From positions 1 to 40,953 of the forward strand of contig QOVW01000075.1 in the NCBI GenBank assembly GCA_003339605.1: DNA of 40,953 bases. The letters run 5' to 3'. Of the stretch, positions 26,522-33,810 are shown piece after piece; position 1 is the stretch's first letter; every line of letters begins with the position of its first letter. The notes beneath the pieces were generated by a model, which worked only from the letters and a program-made list of their open reading frames with translations, searched no databases and had not been told where the DNA came from. The translations under genes and the position numbers were made by a program. Source of the DNA: Spirobacillus cienkowskii (lineage in GTDB: Bacteria > Bdellovibrionota_B > Oligoflexia > Silvanigrellales > Silvanigrellaceae).

Positions 26522-28756
26522 TTATGCCGCCGTCTTCTTATCATCGTCATGACATGCTGCATAATAAAGCTCTTTTGGCTCTAAAACGAGCACAACAGAA
26601 CCGTTACCCATAATACAAGCACCTGTAAATATAGGAATATTAGCCAAAAAACCGCCCAATGGTTTAATCATTATTTGTTCTTGCCAATAAAGAACATCCA
26701 CTAATATTCCAACCTTAAGGCCATCAATTTGAACAATAACAACAGGATTTGTTAGGCCATCATCTTTATCTTTTGAATTTGCTTGCGAGTCTGAAGTTTC
26801 TTCTTCTCCCTGATTGAGACGTTTTTTCTCTTGCTGAATAAAATTATCAAGAATAGAAGGTCTTAAATGAACAACTTCATTTAACCGCAATAATGGAATC
26901 ACTTCGCCTCGCAAATTTATGCTTGGCTGGTTGTTAAGATTAACAACATCTTTTCTCTCAGCACGCACAGTTTCTGTAATGACTTCTTGCGGCAATGCAT
27001 AGGTTTCGCCATCAACACCAATCAAAAGTGCTTCAATAACTGCAAGACTCAGAGGTAAAATAATTTTAAATTCAGTACCCTGGCCTGGATTTGTGTCAAC
27101 AAAAATTGACCCACTTGATTTTCTAATGTTGTTACGCACAACATCCATTCCAACGCCACGCCCACTTACATCTGTAATTTCTGCGGCAGTTGAAAAACCG
27201 CTATGAAAAATAAATTCAATAATATCTTTTTTACTCAGCATATCGGCTTGTTCTTGAGTCACAATGCCAAGGGTAATTGCTTTGTTTTTAACGCGATCCA
27301 AGTCAATCCCATTGCCATCATCTCTAATTACAAGCTTAACGTTATTGCCTTCATAACCAGCTTTAAGTAACAATGTTCCGGTATCAGACTTGCCTCTTTC
27401 TTTACGAACTTCAGGATTTTCGATACCGTGATCGATCGAGTTACGAATTAAGTGCATAATTGGGTCAGAAATCGCTTCACTCACTGTTTTATCGAGCTCA
27501 GTTTCTTCGCCTTCTACCACCAAGTTTACTTTTTTATTAAGTTTCTTAGCCACATCACGCACAAGTCGTGTGTATTTGGTAAACACAGAACCCACTGGCA
27601 CCATACGAGCATTCATCACACTTTCTTGCAAACGCGCAGAGAGTCTCGTGACATGTCCTGTGCCTTCTTTAAACCCTTTGGTAATTTCATTTTCTGGTAA
27701 CACTTCTTCAAGTTTATTTGCCAAATGCACAAATAAGTTTTTTACTGTAATGAGTTCCCCAACTAAATTCATCAATTGATCTAGTTTTTCTTTTTTAAGG
27801 CGCACAAAATCATTGGCGTCGTTTGATCCATGTGCAGGATCTTGCTTAGCGGCGGCTGCTGGAGCAGCTCCCGGTTTTGCTGCTCCAGCAGCAGGAGTTG
27901 CTGGTTTTGCTTGCGCGGCTGCAGGTGCCGCTTGAGGGGCTGCAGGTGCCGCTTGAGGGGCTGCAGGTGCCGCTGCTTTTGTGGGTTCTTCTTTCGCTTG
28001 GGGTTTTCCACCCAAACCATCCATTTCTATTTTGACGTTACTAGAACCAATTGCAAATTCAAAAATATCCTGAACGGTTTTAAATTCTGCCATCGACACA
28101 AAATTAAATGTAAATTCAAAGTAACAACGCTCTGGTTCAATTTCTGTTAATAGTGGAATTCTAGAAGTGTTTGTAAATAAAGAAAACGTACCAGAAGAAA
28201 TATCACGACAGTTCAACACCAACGTTGTAGGGTCTATTCCTGTTAAAAAGAACTGATCCGCACCAGTAATAGAAATATGAAATGGACATTCTCCTGGTTT
28301 GACATTCTCAGGGACTGGGATAGGTGCCACCTCACCGCTGGCCACTTTCTCTTGCAACTGTTCGCTCGAAATTTCTTTAAAATCGCATAATTGACGTACA
28401 ATGTCACTGTTATCAAACGTTGCTAAATTTTGTTTCTTTTGTGCCCCATCCATCATTTCTTTTAGTCTATCAAAACAACGGAGTAGTGCAGAAAATACGT
28501 CTTCGGTTGGTTCAAGCTTGCCTTCGCGCATACGATCGAGAAGGTCTTCGGCATGGTGGGTTAAGTCTGCAATTTCTCGTAATCCAAAAACCCCACTCGA
28601 CCCTTTTAATGTATGAACTTCACGAAAGAGATTTTTAATAATTTCAAGATCGCCAGGTGTTTTTTCTAAAACAAGAATGCAGCTATCGATATGCTCGAAT
28701 ACTTCTCGCATCTCTTGAAAGAATATTTCTTGCATCTGTTCTTCATTATAGGCCAC
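26522..28756 (-). CDS. cheA: Chemotaxis histidine kinase CheA
   Basis: The domains run in order. P1 (Hpt) has phospho-His48 in REVHTLKGSSG. A middle domain (about 150-250) may take the P2 role. An Ala/Pro/Gln/Lys linker (about 258-315) follows. Then come P3 dimerisation (KKEKLDQLMNLVGELI), P4 ATPase (HLIRNSIDHGIENPEVR, RDDGNGID, VSGRGVGMDVV) and a P5 CheW-like domain. It phosphorylates CheY and CheB. The start is GTG with GAGGTGAT five bases upstream. The linker is encoded by a 21-bp tandem repeat. P5 contains an extra charged Gln/Lys/Asp-rich loop (LNQGEEETSDSQANSKDKDD). Confidence 0.95.
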   Translation of the reverse strand: MAYNEEQMQEIFFQEMREVFEHIDSCILVLEKTPGDLEIIKNLFREVHTLKGSSGVFGLREIADLTHHAEDLLDRMREGKLEPTEDVFSALLRCFDRLKEMMDGAQKKQNLATFDNSDIVRQLCDFKEISSEQLQEKVASGEVAPIPVPENVKPGECPFHISITGADQFFLTGIDPTTLVLNCRDISSGTFSLFTNTSRIPLLTEIEPERCYFEFTFNFVSMAEFKTVQDIFEFAIGSSNVKIEMDGLGGKPQAKEEPTKAAAPAAPQAAPAAPQAAPAAAQAKPATPAAGAAKPGAAPAAAAKQDPAHGSNDANDFVRLKKEKLDQLMNLVGELITVKNLFVHLANKLEEVLPENEITKGFKEGTGHVTRLSARLQESVMNARMVPVGSVFTKYTRLVRDVAKKLNKKVNLVVEGEETELDKTVSEAISDPIMHLIRNSIDHGIENPEVRKERGKSDTGTLLLKAGYEGNNVKLVIRDDGNGIDLDRVKNKAITLGIVTQEQADMLSKKDIIEFIFHSGFSTAAEITDVSGRGVGMDVVRNNIRKSSGSIFVDTNPGQGTEFKIILPLSLAVIEALLIGVDGETYALPQEVITETVRAERKDVVNLNNQPSINLRGEVIPLLRLNEVVHLRPSILDNFIQQEKKRLNQGEEETSDSQANSKDKDDGLTNPVVIVQIDGLKVGILVDVLYWQEQIMIKPLGGFLANIPIFTGACIMGNGSVVLVLEPKELYYAACHDDDKKTAA
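27917..27974. repeat. 21-bp tandem repeat in cheA linker
   Basis: The unit GGCTGCAGGTGCCGCTTGAG plus one G occurs 2.8 times in a row (27917-27937, 27938-27958, partial 27959-27974). On the coding strand it gives an AAPAAPQ-type heptapeptide in the flexible linker between the CheA phosphotransfer part and the dimerisation/kinase core. The copy number could vary between strains without changing frame. Confidence 0.85.
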
Positions 28757-28813
28757 AGCGTATCACCTCATCTCTTGAAATCCTTTTCGCTTACGTTGCT
28801 ACACACATGCGCA

Positions 28814-29122
28814 TTAAACTGCATGTGGGAACGTATCAGCAGGCATACCAAATACCTCAAACAACGAATCAAAGGTTGGACAACTTTTCTTAACCTTTAA
28901 TTCTCCTTTTCCTTTTTGAATTGTTAATTTAAGTGAAAATATAAGTTGCAAAACAGCGGCATCAACACTTTCGACTGCTGAAAGATCTAGAAAAAAAACG
29001 CTCTCTTTTGCTGACTCACCATTATAAGCTTCTAATAATTTATTTTTTAATTCTGATACTTTATAAATAGTGAGTTTACCAGAAAGTTTAAATGTTTTAT
29101 TTTCATAAATCACAATCGACAT
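28814..29122 (-). CDS. STAS-domain protein of the chemotaxis operon
   Basis: This is a stand-alone 102-aa STAS domain. The core FFLDLSAVESVDAAVLQLIFSL fits the STAS strand-loop-helix, but the Ser/Thr that anti-sigma antagonists use (Asp-Ser-Ser-Gly) is Ala-Ala-Val here. Control by Ser phosphorylation is therefore unlikely. STAS proteins of this kind sit in che operons of several proteobacteria, and their role there is not well defined. It lies between cheW and cheA with AAAGGA before the ATG. Confidence 0.82.
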   Translation of the reverse strand: MSIVIYENKTFKLSGKLTIYKVSELKNKLLEAYNGESAKESVFFLDLSAVESVDAAVLQLIFSLKLTIQKGKGELKVKKSCPTFDSLFEVFGMPADTFPHAV

Positions 29123-29139
29123 ATCATCTTTGTCCTTTA

Positions 29140-29709
29140 CTAGGGCGTTGAAGATTTTTCATTTTGTGCACTAAATTCAGAATAAATGGCACCACAATCA
29201 AGCCACAAAATATTTCTGTGTCTGTGTGGTTTGATAATACCTTTTAAAAACTTAGAACGTTCGCCTGCAACAATATCTGGCGTTTGTTGAACTGCTTCTT
29301 TTTCTACTTCAATCACTTCACTTACAGAATCAACAATAATCGCAGCCAACACATTTTTATCGTCTAACACAATAATTCGACTGCGTTCAGAAATAGGCGG
29401 ATTTTCAAGTCCCATAATTTTATGAAAATTAACAACTTGCAAAATATCGCCGCGCAAATTTACCACACCTTCAACAAAATGCGGTGCTTTGGAGACACGT
29501 GTGACAAGAGGAACTTTAACAATTTCTTTTACCCGTTCTATTTCAATTACAAATTCTTCTTCATTCAGTTTAAAACCAATGAGTTTATAAGTTTCAATTT
29601 TTGGAGCAATTCTTTTGCGAATACCAGATGTGTCATGCTTTAATTTATAGAGGGCGTCGAGTTTAGCACCACCTTTTCCACCTTTTTGAGCGGCATCATT
29701 ACCAGACAT
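29140..29709 (-). CDS. cheW: Chemotaxis adaptor CheW
   Basis: CheW links chemoreceptors to CheA. The core FKLNEEEFVIEIERVKEIV, VEGVVNLRGDILQVVNFHKIMGL and IIVDSVSEVIEVEKEAVQ are standard CheW signatures. A 40-residue basic N-terminal extension (Gly/Lys-rich, GGKGGAKLDALYKLK) is longer than usual; the protein is 189 aa, against about 160. It is second in the operon, 21 bases after cheY. Confidence 0.93.
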   Translation of the reverse strand: MSGNDAAQKGGKGGAKLDALYKLKHDTSGIRKRIAPKIETYKLIGFKLNEEEFVIEIERVKEIVKVPLVTRVSKAPHFVEGVVNLRGDILQVVNFHKIMGLENPPISERSRIIVLDDKNVLAAIIVDSVSEVIEVEKEAVQQTPDIVAGERSKFLKGIIKPHRHRNILWLDCGAIYSEFSAQNEKSSTP

Positions 29710-29730
29710 ATTTCTAAACCCTTTCTCAAT

Positions 29731-30105
29731 TTATCTCGCTAGCTTTTTAACGGCCCCTACCAACTGTTCAGGATTAAATGGCTTCACCAACCATCCACTC
29801 GCCCCTGCTTTTTTAGCACGCTCAACCTTGTCGCCACTGCTTTCTGTTGTCAGCATGATAATAGGGATAAATTTAAACTGTTCTATTTTTCGGATGGCTT
29901 CAATCATTGCGAGTCCGTCCATATTTGGCATGTTTACGTCTGAAATGATCATACTGATATCAGGCGTTGCTTGAAGCTTATTGATTCCATCTTGACCGTC
30001 TTCTGCCTCTACAACTTCAAAGCCTTCTTTAGACAAGGTAAAACCAACCTGCTGCCGAATGGTACGAGAGTCATCAACGATGAGTATTTTCTTGGCCATT
30101 GCCAT
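29731..30105 (-). CDS. cheY: Chemotaxis response regulator CheY
   Basis: This is a single receiver domain of 124 aa with Asp11-Asp12 in IVDDSRTIR, phospho-Asp56 in IISDVNMPNMDG, Thr86-Thr87 in MLTTESS and Lys108 in WLVKPFNP. Phospho-CheY binds the flagellar switch. GGAGG lies six bases before the ATG. It heads the che operon directly downstream of a FliA-type promoter. Confidence 0.93.
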   Translation of the reverse strand: MAMAKKILIVDDSRTIRQQVGFTLSKEGFEVVEAEDGQDGINKLQATPDISMIISDVNMPNMDGLAMIEAIRKIEQFKFIPIIMLTTESSGDKVERAKKAGASGWLVKPFNPEQLVGAVKKLAR

Positions 30106-30124
30106 CCTCCCTGTTGCAGACCAG

Positions 30125-30151
30125 TTATCGACAAGTTTTTCGACATATTTA
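30125..30151 (-). promoter_or_regulatory. Sigma-28 (FliA) promoter of the che operon
   Basis: On the minus strand TAAA (30151-30148), a spacer of exactly 15 bases and GTCGATAA (30132-30125) match the FliA consensus TAAA-N15-GCCGATAA with one mismatch. Transcription would start near 30119, leaving a leader of about 13 bases that holds the cheY ribosome site. This places the che operon among late flagellar genes. Confidence 0.75.
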
Positions 30152-30246
30152 GCAATGAGATAGAATCAATGCTGCAAAAATATGGCTTCTCGGCAATTTT
30201 TAGTGCAAGGTATCTTTTTTATGACGTTGAAGGAGTTCGCATCACT

Positions 30247-30591
30247 ATGAGAACAGAAAAAAAAGCCCATATTTTCAGTAATGAGTTGACAAGTGAGCAA
30301 CGGGCAAAACTTAAAGGACGTGCCCACCACCTCAAACCCATTGTGCAAATTGGAGGTCAAGGTTTTTCTGAAGCTGTTATTCAAGAGGTCATTTCCGCGC
30401 TTACTAAACATGAGCTGATTAAAATAAAACTTCCAGGAAATTCAGACGCCGATTCAAAACAACAAGAACAACAAGAATTAAATGATAAACTGCCAACCCA
30501 TTCGCATATTGTAGGTCGAATTGGGAGAACAATTATACTTTATCTTGAAAAAGAGCCTAAAGAAGCAAAAATTATTCTAAAAAATTTATAA
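30247..30591 (+). CDS. yhbY: YhbY-family CRM-domain RNA-binding protein
   Basis: This is a single CRM domain of 114 aa, linked in E. coli to pre-50S ribosomal particles. LTSEQRAKLKGRAHHLKPIVQIGGQG matches the family, with the GxxG loop in IGGQGFSEAVIQEV and the C-terminal VGRIGRTIILYLEK. An inserted polar stretch (DADSKQQEQQELNDK) precedes the last strands. I start at the ATG at 30247 with AAGGAG about 11 bases upstream. The frame is open further upstream, but that part is antisense to cheY. folE follows 12 bases later. Confidence 0.9.
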   Translation: MRTEKKAHIFSNELTSEQRAKLKGRAHHLKPIVQIGGQGFSEAVIQEVISALTKHELIKIKLPGNSDADSKQQEQQELNDKLPTHSHIVGRIGRTIILYLEKEPKEAKIILKNL

Positions 30592-30603
30592 GGAATAAGT
30601 GCA

Positions 30604-31206
30604 ATGACCGCAAATGCAACTTCTAAAAAAGCAGTCGATTCGAATAATGTGTCTGCACAACAGGCCACAGAGGCCGTTCGGACCTTATTGCACTACATAG
30701 GAGAAAATCCCAATCGAGAAGGACTGACTGATACCCCCGATCGATTTTGTCGTGCATTACTTGAAATGAGTAATGGTTATCAATTAACCGCAAAAAGTAT
30801 ATTATCGACAACATTTGACTCTGATTCTGATGAAATGGTTTTATTAAAAAACATTGAATTTACATCTCTTTGCGAGCATCATCTGTTGAGCTTTTCTGGA
30901 GTTGCACACGTTGCCTATTTGCCAAGCAATGGAAAAATTGTAGGTCTTTCTAAACTTGCTCGCGTTGTTGATCTGTATGCACACCGCTTACAAGTTCAAG
31001 AACGATTAACGCAACAGGTTGCTCAAGCTATAGAACACTATCTAAAGCCATTGGGTGTTGCCGTGGTATTTGAAGGTGTACACAGTTGCATGTGTGTCCG
31101 GGGAGTGCGCAAACAAAATTCAACGATGATTACCAGCGCCATGCTAGGACAATTTCGAGACTCGTTAGCGTCACGTAACGAGTTTATGTCTTTAATCTCT
31201 AAATAA
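30604..31206 (+). CDS. folE: GTP cyclohydrolase I
   Basis: FolE converts GTP to 7,8-dihydroneopterin triphosphate, the first step of folate and related pterin or queuosine paths. Zinc-site motifs are SLCEHHLL and [18 protein letters not shown]. The core [22 protein letters not shown] is highly conserved. At 200 aa the length is typical. It is directly downstream of yhbY and probably cotranscribed; the convergent dapF ends 23 bases away. Confidence 0.95.
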   Translation: MTANATSKKAVDSNNVSAQQATEAVRTLLHYIGENPNREGLTDTPDRFCRALLEMSNGYQLTAKSILSTTFDSDSDEMVLLKNIEFTSLCEHHLLSFSGVAHVAYLPSNGKIVGLSKLARVVDLYAHRLQVQERLTQQVAQAIEHYLKPLGVAVVFEGVHSCMCVRGVRKQNSTMITSAMLGQFRDSLASRNEFMSLISK

Positions 31207-31229
31207 TTTTAATTTGCGCAATCACTTTT

Positions 31230-32264
31230 TTATAAAAATGGAGATGTAATACTGATAATTCCTGTAAATGTTTTTTGCGCGGGGCCCGACAAAATGCGTT
31301 GTTTATCAGTAGCAGAGGTAAAAGTAGTTCTAGAAACAGCAACCATACCACCAGGCATTTTAAAATAAGTTTTTTCTTTTTCTTGGGGAATTAAGTTTAA
31401 AAATTCTAATGCAACTCGGGCTGCAACAGCCCCAGAACCACAACAAGCCGTTAAACCAGCACCACGTTCATAAACAACCAAATCCCAACTTTCTTTATTT
31501 TGCTGCTGCGGAACAAGCATCCCTATATTTGCCATGGGCACAGATTCTTGTTGCGTAGAATTTCGCAACTGTGTTTGGGCAAGCTTACCAAATTCTACAA
31601 AATCTTTTTTTGAAAAATTTTGAAATGCTGAAGAAATAAATACCCAATGTGGATTTGCTAAAGAAACAAACACTGGCACATTGGTTGTTGCTGCCAATGT
31701 GCCAGTGTTTGCATCCGCTTGCAAAGGGGTTGCTTTTACATCAACAGGATTTCCCATTGCCACACTCACATCAACAAAAGAACTTTTTACTTTAAAAACA
31801 CCTTGAACTAAACAAGCAAAAGGTTCTCGATCTTGCAAAATAAAGTGTTCGTCCTGCGTTAACTGACTTCTGACTTTGTTATGTTTTAAAAATTTAGGAA
31901 CAAGCCGCATAATTTGTAACTGGCTTTTTCCATTCCATTTTTTTTCAAACAGCAATTTTAGCCCCAAACAACGCAACGCATTGCCGCACGTTGCCGCTAA
32001 ACTGCCATCAGAATTAAAAATTAACAATTTGGTAATTTCACTGTCTGGTATTTTTTTAGAACGTGGCCGTCGTGGTTTTTTTTCAAAATCAAATAACACA
32101 ACACCATCTGCACCAACACCATTACGACGATTGCACAAAACACGGGCGAGATTTTTTAAATTTTCAATATTTCTAACTGATTTTACTGAATTATAGTTGA
32201 TAAATAAGAAATCGTTCCCTGCACCATGATATTTTTCAAATTCAATATGATAGACTTTACGCAT
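31230..32264 (-). CDS. dapF: Diaminopimelate epimerase
   Basis: DapF interconverts LL- and meso-diaminopimelate for lysine and peptidoglycan. The first catalytic Cys lies in NSDGSLAATCGNALRC, the second in GLTACCGSGAVAAR. The N-terminal YHGAGNDFLFI is typical. It is 344 aa, against about 275, because of insertions. One is basic (KKPRRPRSKKIPDSE) before the first Cys motif. Another is near the middle. I start at the ATG at 32264 with AAGGCG seven bases upstream; an in-frame TTG seven codons earlier lacks support. The second active-site loop differs a little from the usual ACGTGACA, but the Cys is kept. Confidence 0.88.
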   Translation of the reverse strand: MRKVYHIEFEKYHGAGNDFLFINYNSVKSVRNIENLKNLARVLCNRRNGVGADGVVLFDFEKKPRRPRSKKIPDSEITKLLIFNSDGSLAATCGNALRCLGLKLLFEKKWNGKSQLQIMRLVPKFLKHNKVRSQLTQDEHFILQDREPFACLVQGVFKVKSSFVDVSVAMGNPVDVKATPLQADANTGTLAATTNVPVFVSLANPHWVFISSAFQNFSKKDFVEFGKLAQTQLRNSTQQESVPMANIGMLVPQQQNKESWDLVVYERGAGLTACCGSGAVAARVALEFLNLIPQEKEKTYFKMPGGMVAVSRTTFTSATDKQRILSGPAQKTFTGIISITSPFL

Positions 32265-32296
32265 TAAATTGCGCCTTATATTCAAAAAAATTAGCG

Positions 32297-32578
32297 TTAT
32301 TCAGAAACTTCAATTGTGACATCACCCAACACCTTGCACTGACACGCCAAGCGTTCATCTTCTCGAGCTGCCATTGTTTCAAGAAAATCTTTTTCGTGGT
32401 CTTGCATTGGACTCAAATTTTCTGGATGCTCGAGAACCTTTATCATACAAGCCCCGCAAGCACCATCGCGACATCCAAACAAAATGCTAGTTTCTTCAGT
32501 TTCACAAATATCAATAATTAAAGAATCTTTTTCTACAGTTATGTTTTTTTTATCTGTTTTTACCGTAAGTACTGGCAT
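32297..32578 (-). CDS. 2Fe-2S ferredoxin
   Basis: This is a plant/adrenodoxin-type ferredoxin of 93 aa. The ligand pattern is FGCRDGACGACMIKV followed by LACQCKV, giving four Cys in the expected C-x4-C-x2-C...C arrangement. It would carry single electrons to a partner reductase or oxygenase that is not in view. It starts with a plain ATG and lies 32 bases upstream of dapF on the same strand. Confidence 0.9.
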   Translation of the reverse strand: MPVLTVKTDKKNITVEKDSLIIDICETEETSILFGCRDGACGACMIKVLEHPENLSPMQDHEKDFLETMAAREDERLACQCKVLGDVTIEVSE

Positions 32579-32686
32579 AACAACAATTCCTTCTTTTTAA
32601 GCCCTTAATAAGCCAACAGGGACTGTCCTATCTGAGTTCCAGATTGATAGCAATATTTACTTTTAAACCAATTTTACCGATAGAGG

Positions 32687-32705
32687 AATGGAATATATTT
32701 CCATT
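32687..32705. promoter_or_regulatory. Inverted repeat before the zinc-finger gene
   Basis: AATGGAA and TTCCATT form a perfect 7-bp stem around TATAT, ending about 17 bases before the start codon. It could be an operator or an mRNA stem affecting initiation. Confidence 0.35.
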
Positions 32706-32721
32706 TATGTGGTGAATTGCC

Positions 32722-33546
32722 ATGACTATGAAAATACCAAAACATATTATGTCTTACCTAAAGCCCCCAGGTATACAGCATTCTCCAATGAAGCGTCTGT
32801 GTAGAGTTCTGAAAGGGCCTGGATGCTTTATTTGTGGACTATGTGGTCGCAAATACACTAATGCCGCTGATGCCTGGAAATGTCTTACAAGCAATGCGCT
32901 CGGAATCAATTCTCTGCCCGTTATTGCAACAAAAAACAATACGCAAACATTTTTATGCTTACTCTGCGGAAAAAATTATACAAATCAATCAGATACAGCA
33001 CATTGTATGCTTCGTGATTTAAGAGCCTCTCGCTTTCCCCAATCACTTGGCAAGCACTTGTACTCTTTATGCTCAAAACTCGCTGAAGGGAACGAAAAAA
33101 CACGACGCGATGGCATGGTAACCCGTTCTGCAGTACTGGGAAACGCTCCTCGAAATCAAAAGTTGTTTAAAGCCCCACCACCAAAAACTGTGGCAGAACC
33201 GACCCCTTCTTTGCCAGCTATCGATAACGACGAAGAAAACCACGCAGATATTGAGTCGGATATGATGATGGCACAAGAACCTTCAGTAGACTCAAATAGT
33301 AATGAATCAGAAAGTTCTTCGGGAGAACCTCCAACCGCTTCCAGCGGAGAGCCTGTCGATCACGAAGCAGATCTCAAACCCAAACCCGATGAAGACGCAA
33401 AACCTATTTTATATCGAAAGCCAGATCAAAAACCTTTTATTCGAGATAATGCTCAATATCGCTGTTCTGTTTGTAATGAAAAGTTTTTTACCAAAATGGA
33501 AGTTGAAACACACTTTGAAGAACATCCACTTATGGACACTGTGTAG
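32722..33546 (+). CDS. Bacterial C2H2-type zinc-finger protein
   Basis: Three finger-like units share the spacing C-x2-C-x12-(C/H). Unit 3 (Cys248, Cys251, His264, His268) is a textbook C2H2 finger of the eukaryotic kind (C-x2-C-x12-H-x3-H). Units 1 (Cys38, Cys41, Cys54) and 2 (Cys79, Cys82, Cys95) repeat the phrase CGxxYTN and have Cys in place of the first His, with no clear fourth ligand. A basic stretch (about 104-150) and a long acidic Pro/Ser/Glu-rich linker (about 155-235) separate fingers 2 and 3. No signal peptide or membrane segment is present. The architecture could fit nucleic-acid binding or an exported effector; neither is shown. The site before the ATG is weak. Confidence 0.65.
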   Translation: MTMKIPKHIMSYLKPPGIQHSPMKRLCRVLKGPGCFICGLCGRKYTNAADAWKCLTSNALGINSLPVIATKNNTQTFLCLLCGKNYTNQSDTAHCMLRDLRASRFPQSLGKHLYSLCSKLAEGNEKTRRDGMVTRSAVLGNAPRNQKLFKAPPPKTVAEPTPSLPAIDNDEENHADIESDMMMAQEPSVDSNSNESESSSGEPPTASSGEPVDHEADLKPKPDEDAKPILYRKPDQKPFIRDNAQYRCSVCNEKFFTKMEVETHFEEHPLMDTV

Positions 33547-33570
33547 TTAAACTTTTTTAAAGGCAAAAAA

Positions 33571-33759
33571 ATGAATAAAAAAGACACTAGCAAAAACAAA
33601 AAAAAATTGCATGACATTCATGCTTCTATTCGATTTTTAGAAAATCTTTCTCAAGAAATTGAGGTTGCAGAAAAATTATCTGATATTCAAGATAAAAATA
33701 TTTTACTAAAATTTAATCAGGTTATTCAAATAATAAAAAAAGAATTGTTGGGTAAGTAA
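33571..33759 (+). CDS. Small coiled-coil-like protein
   Basis: This is a 62-aa protein, basic at the N-terminus (MNKKDTSKNKKK) and otherwise predicted helical, with heptad-like Leu/Ile spacing (IRFLENLSQEIEVAEKL). AAAGGC lies a few bases before the ATG. It follows the zinc-finger gene after 24 bases and may be cotranscribed. I recognise no family. Confidence 0.45.
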   Translation: MNKKDTSKNKKKLHDIHASIRFLENLSQEIEVAEKLSDIQDKNILLKFNQVIQIIKKELLGK

Positions 33760-33810
33760 TTTATAAATATTAAAATATATTTATATTATTTTATAAGAAA
33801 AAATTTACTT

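Noticed and set aside
29971-30246. N-terminal extension of the YhbY frame by about 92 residues.
   Set aside because: It would be antisense to cheY and spans its promoter; YhbY proteins start at the ATG at 30247.
32579-32721. A FliA-type promoter before the zinc-finger gene from ACCGATAG.
   Set aside because: No TAAA box lies at the required 15-base spacing.
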